A stretch of 64,000 nt of DNA. It comes from Corynebacterium sp. HMSC08A12 (GTDB taxonomy: Bacteria > Actinomycetota > Actinomycetes > Mycobacteriales > Mycobacteriaceae). The notes under the pieces are model-generated. The model saw only the letters and a list, made by a program, of their open reading frames with translations, did no database searches and had not been told where the DNA came from. Where the stretch lies: positions 60,092 to 124,091 of the forward strand of contig NZ_KV789189.1 of NCBI RefSeq assembly GCF_001807485.1, written 5' to 3'. The stretch's first letter is position 1; each line of letters opens with the position of its first letter. A program made the translations under genes and the position numbers. Below, one piece after another: positions 1 through 9,613 of the stretch.

Positions 1-33
1 TTTCTAGCCCCCGCTAGCGCGCTCAAGTATTTC

Positions 34-1455
34 ATGGTTGAATTGCTTGCGCGAGGCGAACCTCGCATTCGGGGGAATTTCATACTTTGGGGGATGGGAA
101 TAATGGGTTCAGTGGCACTTTTGGCTGCCAATTCCGCCGACACTGAGCATACTTCCTGGTGGGCGTGGGTTTTGTGCGGGTTGCTGGCGATCGGGTGCAT
201 CGCGGCGGGCTGGTTCGCCTTCGCCCGCAGCCGCGCCACCACGGGTCAGGGCACGCGCTGGTTCCGGCTGCTCTGCGTGCACGACAGATTGTGGGGCGAG
301 CCGTCGTCACGGCGGATTTCTGGCGACCGGTTGGCCGGTGGTTTAGGTCTTTCTCTTATGGACGCCACCCTCTCCACCGCAACCGTCCCCACCAAGCCTT
401 TCGGTCGCGGCTGGTTGGGGGATGCCTCTGCCACGCTGGTGGGCGTGCCGGAGCACGCGGCGGCGCGGATGCCTTTTGCCGCCAGCGGGTGCGGGGTGTG
501 GGCTCTGCCCGCGGAGGCTCCGCCGGTGGGCGCGGAGGTAGCCGGGCTGGCGGAGCAGCTAAGCGTTCCGGCTGCGCCGGGCTGGTTTATCGGGCTGACC
601 GATGCCGGCGAACCCATGCTGGTGCACCCCATCCCCGGCGCGACTTTTGCGATGTTTGGAACGAGTGCGCAACTGCGCGCGTTGGAGGGGTCAATGAACT
701 GGCCGGAGGAGCTCTTCGAGCTGCGCAGGTTCAGCGGTGGTGCTGGCGGGGCAGCCGACCCAAGGGAGGCAGCGCACTTGCCGAATGCGTCGGGTACGAC
801 GAATCAGACGGATCCGACAGATCCAGCTTCAAGCAAAGAGGACACGAAAACTCGGGTGTTGCTCGTGGAGATTCCTGCAGCCATGCGCGGTTCACGTCAT
901 GGGAGTGTTGGCTTCGCCGCTGCGGAGGACGTGCTCGCCCAGGGGCGCGAGCGCCTGCAACTGTTGGGGCACCCTACAGTGGATGTGTATATCGCGGTTC
1001 CGCCGGTTGGCACGGGCACGATCCTGGCTCACGGTGAGCACCGGGAGTACTTCAACTTCTTCGCCGTCACGGCTCCCGCGCCGAAGCCAGCACCGAAACC
1101 TGCGACACAGACCGTGCCACAGCTCGCGCCGAAACCTGCGCCGCAGCCGGTTCCACAGAATGCGCCGGTTGCCACCCCGGCCACGGCTCCGAAGGCGGGC
1201 GTAGCCACTCCCGCGCCCGCTCGTTCAAGGCGTGCAAAGCATCGCCGCGCGAGGGCGAATGCTCACAAGCACCGCTTCCCTCACGGTGCGGTATCTGGCT
1301 CCGTGGCTGGCTCTGCATCCGGCGCGGTATCTGCCCCGGCGGCTGGCTCCGCATCTACTGCGTCTGCGTCCGCCGAGCCACTCCCACTCCCGACTGGGGA
1401 GCGCTTGGCGCGCGTCGTCAGCGCGCGTTCCGCCAGCTCCTCGTCGGCCGGGTAA
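34..1455 (+). CDS. Two-TM membrane protein, possible type VII secretion EccE-like component
   Basis: The first ~60 residues hold two hydrophobic segments (about residues 15-32 and 42-62). A globular part of about 200 residues follows, then a Pro/Lys/Ala-rich tract (about 345-400) and a basic, low-complexity Ala/Ser tail. In other corynebacteria and in mycobacteria the region beyond truA carries ESX-4-like type VII secretion genes, and EccE proteins begin with two TM helices. The EccE assignment rests on that context and topology only; I see no diagnostic motif. The frame is open to the window edge and no good ribosome site precedes the ATG, so the true start may lie outside. The 3' end overlaps the end of truA by 175 bp on the opposite strand. 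Confidence 0.5.
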   Translation: MVELLARGEPRIRGNFILWGMGIMGSVALLAANSADTEHTSWWAWVLCGLLAIGCIAAGWFAFARSRATTGQGTRWFRLLCVHDRLWGEPSSRRISGDRLAGGLGLSLMDATLSTATVPTKPFGRGWLGDASATLVGVPEHAAARMPFAASGCGVWALPAEAPPVGAEVAGLAEQLSVPAAPGWFIGLTDAGEPMLVHPIPGATFAMFGTSAQLRALEGSMNWPEELFELRRFSGGAGGAADPREAAHLPNASGTTNQTDPTDPASSKEDTKTRVLLVEIPAAMRGSRHGSVGFAAAEDVLAQGRERLQLLGHPTVDVYIAVPPVGTGTILAHGEHREYFNFFAVTAPAPKPAPKPATQTVPQLAPKPAPQPVPQNAPVATPATAPKAGVATPAPARSRRAKHRRARANAHKHRFPHGAVSGSVAGSASGAVSAPAAGSASTASASAEPLPLPTGERLARVVSARSASSSSAG

Positions 1456-2285
1456 TCCACCCGCACCAGGTTCAACCCCGCCGCGGGTGCCACCGGCACG
1501 GCGGAGCTGCGCTTCGTCTCCTGCAAAAGCCCCGAAGTGAAATCCCTCGGCCGCTTGCCCGACCCGACCGTCAGAGCCGCCCCCACCAGGGATCGCACCA
1601 TCGACCAGCAGAAAGCATCCGCCGTCACGTGCGCCTCGTAAGTCTGCGGTTCCGCCTCCGTGGAGACGTCCACCCAGCGGAACTCCTGCAGCTCGCGAAC
1701 TGTCGTGGCCCCCTCGCGGGCCTTGCAGAACGCCGCGAAGTCGTTCAAACCGATCAGCGCATCGGAGGCCGCCTGAGTCTTCTCCAAATCAATCGGGTGG
1801 CGCCACGCTGCCGTATCCCGCGCCCGCACCGGCACGGGGCCGGCCGGATGAGTCGTCACGCGATAAATGTAGTGCCGGCGCAGCGCGGAGAAGCGGGCGT
1901 CAAAACCCTGCGGAGCAACACTTGCCCCGTGCAACCGCACGTCCGCCGGCAACATGCGCGACAGGCGCCGCACCAGATCCTCCGGGCGAGTCAGCGAGCG
2001 CTGCTCGAAGGCGTCCGCAGGGATGTCCGCGTGGCAGACCTGGCCGCTGGCATGCACGCCCGCGTCGGTGCGCCCGGCAACGACCAGCTCAATGGGATGG
2101 CGCGTGACCAGTGACAACTTCTCCTGCAGCACTCCCGCGACCGTGCGCAAGCCCCCGGACTGGGTCGCCCAGCCGTGAAAATCCGTGCCGTCGTAGGCCA
2201 CGTCCAGGCGCACACGCACCAGCTCGTCGGCTGTGTCGGGCTGATCGGCCGGCTTAGCCTCGTCGGCCGGGTATTTGTCGGACAT
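1281..2285 (-). CDS. truA: tRNA pseudouridine(38-40) synthase TruA
   Basis: This enzyme isomerises uridines 38-40 in the tRNA anticodon arm. The catalytic motif GRTDAGVHA, with its Asp nucleophile, lies near residues 71-79, and the substrate-binding segment RHYIYRV is present. Homology to the family stops around residue 275 (LNLVRVDYP). The last ~60 residues are an Ala/Asp/Glu/Pro-rich repeat tail that is not part of the fold. The gene follows rplQ in the same direction, as in other actinobacteria, but the CDF gene and a terminator lie between them, so it probably has its own promoter. The tail overlaps the convergent gene at 34-1455. Confidence 0.95.
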   Translation of the reverse strand: MSDKYPADEAKPADQPDTADELVRVRLDVAYDGTDFHGWATQSGGLRTVAGVLQEKLSLVTRHPIELVVAGRTDAGVHASGQVCHADIPADAFEQRSLTRPEDLVRRLSRMLPADVRLHGASVAPQGFDARFSALRRHYIYRVTTHPAGPVPVRARDTAAWRHPIDLEKTQAASDALIGLNDFAAFCKAREGATTVRELQEFRWVDVSTEAEPQTYEAHVTADAFCWSMVRSLVGAALTVGSGKRPRDFTSGLLQETKRSSAVPVAPAAGLNLVRVDYPADEELAERALTTRAKRSPVGSGSGSADADAVDAEPAAGADTAPDAEPATEPDTAP

Positions 2286-2378
2286 GGTCGGGGCGGCTCC
2301 TTAGGATGTACGTTCGTCTAGCTGCTGCTGGGCTGCTGCATTCGCCATGGGCACTGTGCGCGCCTTAGTCTAGCCTGC

Positions 2379-2993
2379 GTGCAAGACAACGAATTCTCCG
2401 CCTCCACCCTCGACTCGCGCGCCCGCCGCCTAGTCGCGTGGGTCGCTGCTCTTAACGGACTTGGCTTCGTCGTTGAGGTGACGATCGCGCTGGTCATCGG
2501 CTCCGCCGCCCTTTTTGCTGACGCCGCAGACTTCCTCGAAGACACCCTCATCAACGTTCTGGTTCTCACCGCCCTGGGGTGGTCAGTCGCCAGCCGCCGG
2601 AAGGCCAGCTATGCCCTGGCAGGGTTGATTCTGATTCCGGCTTTCGCGGCCTTCGGCACGGCCGCGTGGAAGGTGGTGACGGGCACTCCCCCGGAGCCCG
2701 TGACTCTGAGCGTGACGGCCATCGGAGCGCTGGTGATTAACCTCGTCTGCGCAGTGCTTTTGCTGCGGCTGCGCGGGGCGGATAGTGCGTTGGTTCAGGG
2801 TGCTTGGCTGGCGGCGCGCAATGATGCTGCGGCTAATGTTCTGATCCTCGGCGCCGGTGTGGTGATGATCTTCTGGGCCAGCGCGTGGCCGGACATTGTG
2901 GTCGGCGTGGTCATCGGTCTGATTAACCTCTCGGCGGCGAAGGAGGTCTTTGAGCAAGCTCGAGCGGAAGAGCCGGAGCTCGAGATGGACTAG
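2379..2993 (+). CDS. Short cation diffusion facilitator family transporter
   Basis: A 204-residue protein with about six membrane helices and almost no cytoplasmic domain, shorter than typical CDF transporters (~300 residues). The helix-2 motif reads FADAADFLEDT and the helix-5 motif ARNDAAAN, the positions that carry HxxxD-type metal ligands in CDF proteins. It therefore resembles the short CzcD-like subgroup that uses Asp/Asn here. The likely role is efflux of Zn, Co, Cd or Mn in exchange for protons; the metal cannot be told. The start is GTG. A TAGTCT/TAGCCT -10-like sequence lies directly in front, so the mRNA may be leaderless, which is common in corynebacteria. Confidence 0.8.
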   Translation: MQDNEFSASTLDSRARRLVAWVAALNGLGFVVEVTIALVIGSAALFADAADFLEDTLINVLVLTALGWSVASRRKASYALAGLILIPAFAAFGTAAWKVVTGTPPEPVTLSVTAIGALVINLVCAVLLLRLRGADSALVQGAWLAARNDAAANVLILGAGVVMIFWASAWPDIVVGVVIGLINLSAAKEVFEQARAEEPELEMD

Positions 2994-3004
2994 GCGAACC
3001 AGCC

Positions 3005-3029
3005 AATGTCGCTAGAACGGGAATACGCG
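3005..3029 (+). repeat. Solo end of the 124-bp inverted-repeat element
   Basis: This 25-bp sequence matches the left terminal repeat of the element that starts 41 bp downstream at 3046, differing at only a few positions. No right end is associated with it. Confidence 0.7.
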
Positions 3030-3045
3030 CGGTCCAACTCCGGCC

Positions 3046-3169
3046 AATGTCGTTAGAACGGGAATACGTGCGACGAAAGTAAAGTGCCGGCAAAACGAAA
3101 ACTCTCTGAACTGCACTTTTGCAGAACTGCAAATCGTTCGCATTAACGCATTCCCGATCTAACGACATT
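3046..3169. mobile_element. 124-bp MITE-like element, copy 1
   Basis: The element begins AATGTCGTTAGAACGGGAAT and ends with the inverted complement (ATTCCCGATCTAACGACATT), giving ~23-bp imperfect terminal inverted repeats. A second element of exactly the same length lies at 23573-23696, with the same termini and the same internal hairpin (TGCA-n-TTTTGC...TGCAAATC). The centres differ. There is no coding capacity. I see no clear target-site duplication. It could be a non-autonomous transposable element or a conserved structured repeat. Confidence 0.65.
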
Positions 3170-3290
3170 CGGCACCCAAACCCACCACAAACCCCGCCCA
3201 AACCCACCACAAACCCACAAACCCCGCCCCGCACAGGCCAGCAGGCGCACCCTTGCCTGTTCGGTGACATCGGGGCCGGCGGAGGCGGGT

Positions 3291-3306
3291 GGCGTCAATA
3301 AATAAG
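3291..3306 (+). repeat. GGCGTCAATAAA motif, copy at rplQ end
   Basis: GGCGTCAATAAATAAG lies just past the T-tract of the rplQ terminator. On the rplQ strand it reads terminator, then TTTATTGACGCC. Confidence 0.55.
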
Positions 3307-3321
3307 CAACCAATAGGCAAC

Positions 3322-3368
3322 AAAAAAGGCGGGCCACGAGCTACCCGATTGGGTAACCGTGACCCGCC
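3322..3368 (-). terminator. Rho-independent terminator of the infA/rpsM...rplQ unit
   Basis: On the minus strand GGCGGG...CCCGCC forms a stem with an inner GTTACCC/GGGTAGC pairing and is followed by TTTTTTG. Confidence 0.85.
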
Positions 3369-3427
3369 TCGAAGCTAGGCGAAAGCGAAAGCTAAGCCAG
3401 AGCGAAAGCTAGGCGAGAGCGCCGGAC

Positions 3428-3964
3428 TTACTTGTCCTCGGCAGCCTCGGCAGCCTCAGCCTCAGCGGCCTTGTCGGTTGCGGTGTCAGCCTCAACCTCC
3501 GGAGCCTCCTCAGCCTCTTCAGCCTTAGCCTCAGCAGCCTCGGCCTCAGCCTTCTTGGCCTTGGAAGCAGCAACGCGGTTAGCGCGCTCTGCCTCGGTGG
3601 AGGCCAGCGGCTCCGTCACCAGGGAGATCTGGGAGATCGGAGCGTTGTCGCCCTTGCGGTTCTCCAGCTTGATGATGCGGGTGTAGCCACCCGGACGGCC
3701 TTCGAACTTCGGAGCCAGCTCGTTGAACAGGTAAGCAACAACTTCCTTGTTCGGGATGAGCTTCAGCACGTTGCGGCGATCCGCCAGGGTGCCGCGCTTG
3801 GCCTTGGTGATGATCTTCTCGACGTAGGGGCGCAGCAGCTTAGCCTTTGCGTCCGTGGTCTTGATGGCGCCGTGCTCAAACAGCTGAGCAGCGAGGTTGG
3901 ACAGGATCTTCTTCTGGTGGGAAGCAGAACCGCCCAGGCGGGCGCCCTTCTTTGGGGTAGGCAT
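3428..3964 (-). CDS. rplQ: 50S ribosomal protein L17
   Basis: A large-subunit protein near the peptide exit tunnel. The conserved N-terminus [20 protein letters not shown] and the core ending around residue 125 match bacterial L17. The remaining ~50 residues are an Ala/Glu/Lys-rich acidic tail, as found in actinobacterial L17 proteins (E. coli L17 is ~127 residues). A GAGGAG ribosome site precedes the ATG. It is the last gene of the alpha-operon unit and follows rpoA by 55 nt. Confidence 0.97.
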   Translation of the reverse strand: MPTPKKGARLGGSASHQKKILSNLAAQLFEHGAIKTTDAKAKLLRPYVEKIITKAKRGTLADRRNVLKLIPNKEVVAYLFNELAPKFEGRPGGYTRIIKLENRKGDNAPISQISLVTEPLASTEAERANRVAASKAKKAEAEAAEAKAEEAEEAPEVEADTATDKAAEAEAAEAAEDK

Positions 3965-4019
3965 TAGTTCTCCTCGTGTGGATCTTTAAATCAGTGAGCG
4001 CGTGCGGTTAACCACCGGG

Positions 4020-5033
4020 TTATTCCGCGATGTCCTCGCCCTCGGTGTCGATGAACTCGCCGGTCTCTGCGTCGTAGCCCTCGATATCGGTGATATCGAA
4101 GCCCTCCGGAGCGTCCTTCAGGCCCAGACCCAAGCCAGCCAGCTTGACCTTGACCTCGTTGATGGACTTCTGGCCGAAGTTACGGATGTCCAGCAGGTCG
4201 GACTCCGTGCGTGCAGCCAGCTCGCCGACGGTGTGAATCTCTTCACGCTTCAGGCAGTTGTAGGAGCGGACGGAGAAGTTGAGGTCCTCGATCGGCATGC
4301 TGTAGGCAGCGATGTGCTCGCTTTCCTGCGGCGACGGGCCGATCTCGATGCCCTCTGCTTCGTGGTTCAGCTCCTGGGCCAGACCGAACAGCTCCACCAG
4401 GGTCTTGCCTGCGGATGCCATGGCATCGCGGGCAGTGATGGAGTTCTTCGTCTCCACGTCCAGAATCAGCTTGTCGAAGTCCGTGCGCTGTTCCACACGG
4501 GTTGCCTCGACCTTGTAGCTGACCTTCAGAACCGGGGAGTAGATCTGGTCGACCGGGATGCGTCCGATCTCAGAAGAAGCTGCAGCAGCCGGAACGTAGC
4601 CGCGGCCACGCTCGACAGTCATCTCGATTTCCAGCTTGCCCTGCTCGTTCAGGGTGGCGATGTGCAGGTCCTGGTTGTGAACCTCCACGCCAGCCGGAAC
4701 CTCAACGTCGGCGCCGGTAACCTCGCCCGGGCCTTCCTTGCGGATGAACATCGAGACGGGCTCGTCGGAGTCGCTGGACAGAACCAGGGACTTGATGTTC
4801 AGGATGATGTCGGAAACATCTTCCTTCACGCCCGGGATGGTGGTGAACTCGTGGAGCACACCCTCGATGCGCAGGGAGGTCACTGCCGCGCCCGGGATGG
4901 ACGACAGCAGGGTCCGGCGCAGGGAGTTACCCAGCGTGTAGCCGAAGCCCGGCTCCAGCGGCTCGATGACGAACCGGGAGCGGGAATCGTCGATGAACTC
5001 TTCCGTGAGCGCGGGGCGCTGTGAAATGAGCAT
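4020..5033 (-). CDS. rpoA: DNA-directed RNA polymerase subunit alpha
   Basis: This subunit dimerises to nucleate RNA polymerase assembly. The N-terminal assembly domain (about residues 1-230) contains [20 protein letters not shown]. The C-terminal domain (about 250-315, [17 protein letters not shown]) contacts UP-element DNA and activators. At 337 residues the length is normal. It sits between rpsD and rplQ, the classic alpha-operon order, with a 144-nt gap after rpsD. Confidence 0.98.
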   Translation of the reverse strand: MLISQRPALTEEFIDDSRSRFVIEPLEPGFGYTLGNSLRRTLLSSIPGAAVTSLRIEGVLHEFTTIPGVKEDVSDIILNIKSLVLSSDSDEPVSMFIRKEGPGEVTGADVEVPAGVEVHNQDLHIATLNEQGKLEIEMTVERGRGYVPAAAASSEIGRIPVDQIYSPVLKVSYKVEATRVEQRTDFDKLILDVETKNSITARDAMASAGKTLVELFGLAQELNHEAEGIEIGPSPQESEHIAAYSMPIEDLNFSVRSYNCLKREEIHTVGELAARTESDLLDIRNFGQKSINEVKVKLAGLGLGLKDAPEGFDITDIEGYDAETGEFIDTEGEDIAE

Positions 5034-5177
5034 TGTTTAAGCTTCTCCTTTTTCGGCGACCGCTATATGACGCCGTTAGGGGGACTACCGCCACCAGGTT
5101 TGGTAGACGGTGCGGACGGTAGAAAACCGCGTTTGGTGTTCTATCCGAAGTAATTCTAACGAATAGGTTCGTCAGGT

Positions 5178-5783
5178 TTACTTCGAGTAGAGCTCGACGA
5201 TCAGCTGTTCCTGCAGCGGAATGTCGATCTGAGCGCGCTCGGGCAGCTGGTGCACGAGGATGCGCAGAGTGGACGGTACGACCTGCAGCCAAGCAGGAAC
5301 GATCGTATCGACCAGGGCTTCCTGAGCCTCTTCGAACCACAGCATCGAGCGGGACTTCTCACGCACGTCGATGATGTCGTACTGGGAGACCTTGAAGGAA
5401 GGAACGTTGACCTTCTTGCCGTTCACGGTGAAGTGACCGTGGGAAACCAGCTGGCGAGCCTGGCGGCGGGTGCGTGCCAGACCTGCGCGGTAGACAACGT
5501 TATCCAGGCGAGACTCCAGCAGGATGACCAGGTTGTCACCGGTCTTGCCCGGGCGACGGTTGGCCTCTGCGTAGTAACGGCGGAACTGCTTCTCCAGAAC
5601 GCCGTAGGTGTACTTCGCCTTCTGCTTCTCCTGCAGCTGCAGGAGGTACTCGGACTCCTTGATGCGAGCACGGCCAGCCTGCCCCGGAGGGTAGGGGCGA
5701 CGCTCGAAGGAGTTGTCGCCGCCGACGAGGTCGACGCGGAGGCGACGGGACTTACGGGTTACGGGGCCGGTATAACGAGCCAT
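5178..5783 (-). CDS. rpsD: 30S ribosomal protein S4
   Basis: A primary 16S rRNA-binding protein. The N-terminus MARYTGPVTRKSRRL and the S4 RNA-binding domain (RLDNVVYRAGLARTRRQARQ, about residues 92-111, followed by VSHGHFTVNG) are clear. It lacks the N-terminal zinc-binding cysteines, so it is the zinc-free form. In other bacteria S4 autoregulates the alpha operon; no specific target site was identified here. Confidence 0.97.
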   Translation of the reverse strand: MARYTGPVTRKSRRLRVDLVGGDNSFERRPYPPGQAGRARIKESEYLLQLQEKQKAKYTYGVLEKQFRRYYAEANRRPGKTGDNLVILLESRLDNVVYRAGLARTRRQARQLVSHGHFTVNGKKVNVPSFKVSQYDIIDVREKSRSMLWFEEAQEALVDTIVPAWLQVVPSTLRILVHQLPERAQIDIPLQEQLIVELYSK

Positions 5784-5809
5784 TTTTGATCCCTAATCCT
5801 TTCTTCTCT

Positions 5810-6214
5810 TTAGACGCGACGACGCTTCGGCGGGCGGCAGCCGTTGTGCGGCTGCGGGGTGACGTCGGCGATGGTGCCAACCTCGAGGCCCGCGGTGGAC
5901 AGGGAACGGATAGCGGTCTCGCGGCCGGAGCCCGGACCCTTCACGAAAACGTCAACCTTCTTCATGCCGTGGTCCATTGCCTTGCGGGCAGCGGACTCGG
6001 CAGCCATCTGAGCGGCGAAGGGGGTGGACTTACGGGAGCCCTTGAAGCCGACGTGGCCCGAGGAAGCCCAGGAAATCACAGCGCCCTTCGGGTCCGTGAT
6101 GGACACGATGGTGTTGTTGAAGGTGGACTTGATGTATGCGTGGCCATTGGCCACATTCTTCTTTACGACGCGACGGCCAGTACGGCGCGCGCCGGAACGA
6201 GTCTTCGGAGGCAT
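5810..6214 (-). CDS. rpsK: 30S ribosomal protein S11
   Basis: A small-subunit platform protein near the E site. The motif [19 protein letters not shown] and the basic C-terminus [16 protein letters not shown] are diagnostic. At 134 residues it has the usual length. It starts 4 nt after the rpsM stop, consistent with translational coupling. Confidence 0.97.
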   Translation of the reverse strand: MPPKTRSGARRTGRRVVKKNVANGHAYIKSTFNNTIVSITDPKGAVISWASSGHVGFKGSRKSTPFAAQMAAESAARKAMDHGMKKVDVFVKGPGSGRETAIRSLSTAGLEVGTIADVTPQPHNGCRPPKRRRV

Positions 6215-6217
6215 AGG

Positions 6218-6586
6218 TTACTTCTTCTTTCCTGCGATCGTCTTCTTGGGGCCCTTACGGGTACGAGCATTGGTCTTGGTGCGCTGACCGCGGACCGGCA
6301 GGCCACGACGGTGGCGCAGGCCCTGGTAGGAACCAATCTCGATCTTGCGGCGAATATCGGCCTGGATCTCGCGGCGGAGGTCACCCTCCACCTTCCAGGT
6401 GTTCTCGATAACGTCACGCAGAGCGGACAGCTGCTCGTCGGTCAGATCCTTGGAGCGAAGATCAGGGGAGATGCCGGTCTTTTCCAGCAGCTCCTTGGAA
6501 CGGGCGGGGCCGATTCCGAAGATGTAGGTCAGTGCGACCTCCATGCGCTTCTCGCGTGGCAGGTCAACACCAGCAAGGCGTGCCAT
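6218..6586 (-). CDS. rpsM: 30S ribosomal protein S13
   Basis: A small-subunit head protein that contacts the P-site tRNA. I chose the ATG at 6586, giving [14 protein letters not shown] and 122 residues, the family norm. The frame remains open upstream but that part is not conserved. The helix-two-turn-helix ([18 protein letters not shown]) and the basic tail ([17 protein letters not shown]) are present. A strong hairpin lies 124-150 nt upstream, separating it from infA. Confidence 0.97.
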   Translation of the reverse strand: MARLAGVDLPREKRMEVALTYIFGIGPARSKELLEKTGISPDLRSKDLTDEQLSALRDVIENTWKVEGDLRREIQADIRRKIEIGSYQGLRHRRGLPVRGQRTKTNARTRKGPKKTIAGKKK

Positions 6587-6709
6587 AGGGCATTTTCCTT
6601 CCGGTTTAGCGACGGTTTTCTCCACACTCGTCCCTTTTGATCCTTCGAGTATTTCGCCAACAGTCACGGAAGAGACTGTTCGGGCACTAGGTGCCTTGAA
6701 CGTGCGAAA

Positions 6710-6736
6710 CCAACACCCCAACTATTGGGGTGTTGG
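6710..6736 (-). terminator. Perfect 12-bp hairpin between infA and rpsM
   Basis: CCAACACCCCAA and its exact complement are separated by three bases. The minus strand continues TTTCGC, a short T-run. It may be a terminator or attenuator after infA, or an autoregulatory element ahead of rpsM. Confidence 0.6.
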
Positions 6737-6833
6737 AAGGAGGGCTCCGGCCGCCGCGGCCAGAGGTAGTGACCAGGTAGCTGCCGCCTCGGCGACGCTG
6801 CTACCTAGATTGGATGTATGGAGGCTTAACGAT

Positions 6834-7052
6834 TTACTTGTAGCGGTAAACGATACGCCCACGGGTCAGGTCGTAGGGAGACAGCTCCACGACAACCCGA
6901 TCCTCGGGGAGAATACGGATGTAGTGTTGGCGCATCTTGCCGGAAATGTGGGCCAACACCTTGTGGCCGTTGTCCAGTTCGACACGGAACATCGCATTTG
7001 GCAGGGGCTCGACGATGCGACCCTCAACCTCGATGGCGCCTTCTTTTGCCAT
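6834..7052 (-). CDS. infA: Translation initiation factor IF-1
   Basis: IF-1 occupies the A site of the 30S subunit during initiation. The 72-residue single OB fold ([20 protein letters not shown]...[11 protein letters not shown]) is essentially canonical. I chose the ATG at 7052 on family length; a TTG three codons upstream (7061) is also possible, because the GGAGG ends only 2 nt before the ATG. I see no rpmJ beside it, although that is its common neighbour in other actinobacteria. Confidence 0.96.
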   Translation of the reverse strand: MAKEGAIEVEGRIVEPLPNAMFRVELDNGHKVLAHISGKMRQHYIRILPEDRVVVELSPYDLTRGRIVYRYK

Positions 7053-7301
7053 ATCCTCCAACGTTTCCCCAGCTCAGATGGCTGGTATGGGTGATGTTTT
7101 GCTACATACGGTGCAGTCTCAAGACCTCCCACATGGCAGCCACCTAGGGCACTTACCGATGCGAAAGCCTCATGCACCAACTGCTTACAATACACGCGAC
7201 CTGCACGGATGCCAAAACGCTCGCGCCAGCCCCTTCGGGAGCTAACACGAGCGCTTTTCTTTTCTAGCGGCCGCACCTTGACGGCGGCCCGGGCTGTACC
7301 T

Positions 7302-8495
7302 CTAAGCGGGCTGCTCCTCGCGACGCAGTTCGCCCTTCGCCAGGCGGTTCACGGTCAGCGCAATCGCGCCGTCACCGGTGACGTTACATGCGGTACCGAA
7401 GGAGTCGATGGCGATGTAAGCGGCAATCATCAGTGCCACCTGGCCATCGTCGAAGCCCAGCTGGGACTGCAGCAGACCCACGGCCGCCATAATCGCACCA
7501 CCCGGCACACCTGGAGCTGCGATCATCATCACGCCCAGCAAGAAGATGAAGCCCAGGGCCATGCCTGCGGTCATGTCCACGCCCGTCATGTAGACAATGG
7601 AGAACGCAAACAGAGCGATCTTCTGCATGGAACCGGATAGGTGCACCGTTGCACACAGCGGCACCACGAAGTCGGCGACAGACTGGGATACCCCGTTCTT
7701 GCGAGTGCACTCCAGGGTCACCGGAATGGTTGCGGCAGAAGAGGAAGTACCCAGGGCGGTGAAGTAGGCGGGCAGCATGTTCTTCAGCGCCGTGAACGGG
7801 TTGCGCTGCGCGAAGAGTCCGGCCAGCAGGTATTGCAGCGCCAAGATGGCCCATGTCATCAGTACGGCGAGGATCAGTACCTTAGAGAACTGCGTCAGCG
7901 TGAGCTTCAGGTTGCCGTTCATCCCCATGGTCAGGAACACGCCGAAGATGTAGAACGGCAGCAGCGGGATGATGAAGCTCTGGATGACCTTCATGGTCAC
8001 CTCGCGCAGCTCCTCAGCACCCTTGTACAAAACTTCGGTGCGCATCGAGGCCATAGCGATACCTACGGTAAATGCCAGCAGCAGCGCGGACATCACGCCC
8101 AGCGGTGGGTCCATCTCTACGGAGAAGAACGGCGCCAGCGCGCCTTCGTCAATATCCTTGGCCTCGATCATCGACTCATTGCCCAGCAGCGAGGGGTAAA
8201 GCCCTTCCGCCACGCCGTAGGCGATCAGGCCGGAAATGATGGTGGAGACGTAGGCGATGCCGGCGGTCACGCCCAGCCACTTACCTGCCCCGCGCCCCAG
8301 GCTGGCGATAGCCGGGGCGATCAGAGCGAAGATCAGAACCGGGACGAAGAATCCCAGGAAGTTACTGAACAGCCCATTGAAGGTCGCAAATACGCGGCCG
8401 GCCCATTCCGGGAAGAAGAGGCTGCAGACGATACCCAGGACGATCGCGACGATGATCTTGAATATCAGAGAATTAAGGAATCGGGATCCATTCAT
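7302..8495 (-). CDS. Dicarboxylate/amino acid:cation symporter (DAACS family)
   Basis: A sodium- or proton-coupled uptake protein of the GltP/DctA/SstT superfamily with about eight membrane helices. The serine-rich re-entrant loop (ALGTSSSAATIPVT) and the transport motif NVTGDGAIAL near the C-terminus are visible. The substrate (glutamate, serine/threonine or a C4-dicarboxylate) cannot be told. I chose the ATG at 8495 (MNGSRFLNSL); the frame extends to a TTG at 8534. It stands alone between infA and map. Confidence 0.85.
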   Translation of the reverse strand: MNGSRFLNSLIFKIIVAIVLGIVCSLFFPEWAGRVFATFNGLFSNFLGFFVPVLIFALIAPAIASLGRGAGKWLGVTAGIAYVSTIISGLIAYGVAEGLYPSLLGNESMIEAKDIDEGALAPFFSVEMDPPLGVMSALLLAFTVGIAMASMRTEVLYKGAEELREVTMKVIQSFIIPLLPFYIFGVFLTMGMNGNLKLTLTQFSKVLILAVLMTWAILALQYLLAGLFAQRNPFTALKNMLPAYFTALGTSSSAATIPVTLECTRKNGVSQSVADFVVPLCATVHLSGSMQKIALFAFSIVYMTGVDMTAGMALGFIFLLGVMMIAAPGVPGGAIMAAVGLLQSQLGFDDGQVALMIAAYIAIDSFGTACNVTGDGAIALTVNRLAKGELRREEQPA

Positions 8496-8685
8496 GCTGG
8501 CGCTTTCCCTTTGCACATACTTGTAGGTACTCAAGAAACGATTATGTTTAGCCTACTCGCAATACTTGGTCCCCCAATAATCGCCGTTCGCCCATCAACC
8601 CCGCCCCTGCTGCCCCTCACCACTGCCGTCTTCCCTACTACGGCTCTCCCCAACTACGCTCCCCTGCCATCCCCAACACTGCTGC

Positions 8686-8711
8686 GCCCCCGGCACCGCG
8701 CCAGCCGGGGC
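8686..8711 (-). terminator. Hairpin downstream of map
   Basis: GCCCCCGGC pairs with GCCGGGGC across a 9-base loop, 34 nt after the map stop. There is no T-run, so it is a hairpin without a classic tail. Confidence 0.5.
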
Positions 8712-8719
8712 AGTCGGCA

Positions 8720-8738
8720 GGGGGCGTCACCAAGAAAG
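8720..8738 (+). repeat. GGGGCGTCA motif, copy at map end
   Basis: GGGGGCGTCACCAAGAAAG lies between the map stop codon and its 3' hairpin. Confidence 0.5.
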
Positions 8739-8744
8739 AAGGAG

Positions 8745-9539
8745 CTACTTGCGCGGCGTAAGGATCCGCGGGCCGTCGGCGGTCGCGGCGACGGTGTGCT
8801 CCCAGTGCGAGGAGAAACTGCCGTCATCGGTCAGCACCGACCACTCGTCGTCCAGCACGTAGGAATCCGCCGTGCCCAGCGCCAGCATCGGCTCGATGGC
8901 CAGCACAGAGCCCTCCTGGATCTCCGGGCCTCGCCCACCGCGGCCCTCGTTGGCCAGGTACGGATCCTCATGCATGGTGCGGCCGATGCCGTGGCCGCCG
9001 TACCCATCGACGATCCACAGCTCCACGTCGAACTTCCGCGCAGCGGCTTCGGTCGCCTTCTCCAGTGCCCAGGACACGTCCGTCAGGCGGTTGCCGGGCA
9101 CCATCGCCTTCAGCCCCTCGTACAGCACCCATTCGGTCGCGCGGTTTAGGCGGTCGTGCTCGTCTGCGATCTCGCCGATGCCGAAGGTCCAGGCGGAGTC
9201 CCCCACCCATCCGTCGAGCGTTGCGCCGCAGTCGATGGAGATCAGATCGCCTTCCTTCAGCACCACATCTGCGGACGGGATGCCGTGGACGATCATGTCG
9301 TTCGGGCTCGCGCAAATGGAACCCGGGAAGCCGCCGTAGCCCTTGAAAGTCGGGGTGGCGCCATGGTCGCGGATGACCTGCTCGGCCACGCGGTCCAAGT
9401 CGAGCGTGGTCTTTCCCGGCGCCGCAGCCTTCTTAACCTCCTGCAGCGCCAGCCCGACGATCTCCCCGGCGGCCTGCATCGCATCCAGCTGCTCGGCGGT
9501 TTTCGCCGCGATCTTTTTATTCCTTCGCCTAAAGCCCAT
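8745..9539 (-). CDS. map: Methionine aminopeptidase, type I
   Basis: This removes the initiator methionine from nascent proteins using a dinuclear metal site. The pita-bread fold ligands are visible: the Asp pair in SIDCGATLDGWVGDSAW, His in GYGGHGIGRTMHE, and Glu residues in AIEPMLALG and the C-terminal WEHTVAAT. At 264 residues it is the normal type I length. It is downstream of secY-adk, the conserved spc-operon order, but a hairpin after adk and its own upstream region suggest separate transcription. Confidence 0.96.
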   Translation of the reverse strand: MGFRRRNKKIAAKTAEQLDAMQAAGEIVGLALQEVKKAAAPGKTTLDLDRVAEQVIRDHGATPTFKGYGGFPGSICASPNDMIVHGIPSADVVLKEGDLISIDCGATLDGWVGDSAWTFGIGEIADEHDRLNRATEWVLYEGLKAMVPGNRLTDVSWALEKATEAAARKFDVELWIVDGYGGHGIGRTMHEDPYLANEGRGGRGPEIQEGSVLAIEPMLALGTADSYVLDDEWSVLTDDGSFSSHWEHTVAATADGPRILTPRK

Positions 9540-9571
9540 GTGGTTTCGCTTCTGTTCTCTTTGCTTACTCG

Positions 9572-9592
9572 TTTTTTCTTAGTGACGCCCCC
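9572..9592 (-). repeat. GGGGCGTCA motif, copy upstream of map
   Basis: The plus strand reads TTTTTTCTTAGTGACGCCCC. On the map strand it is GGGGCGTCACTAAGAAAAAA, about 35-50 nt ahead of the start codon. Confidence 0.5.
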
Positions 9593-9613
9593 TCGCGGGG
9601 CGAATAACCACAA

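Larger units (their letters stand above)
3170..3427. other. Convergent intergenic region with C/A-rich direct repeats
   Basis: This lies between the CDF gene and the end of rplQ. It holds short direct repeats of the type AACCCACCACAAACCCCGCC (3177-3225), a GGCGTCAATAAA motif at 3291 and the rplQ terminator. No gene is visible. Confidence 0.6.
8496..8744. other. Pyrimidine-rich intergenic region between the symporter and map
   Basis: This holds the map 3' hairpin and a GGGGGCGTCACCAAGAAAG motif. The centre is a C/T-rich stretch with no ORF. Confidence 0.5.

Noticed and set aside
6587..6833. A place for rpmJ (L36) between infA and rpsM
   Set aside because: No frame encodes the short Cys/His-containing L36; the region holds hairpins only.
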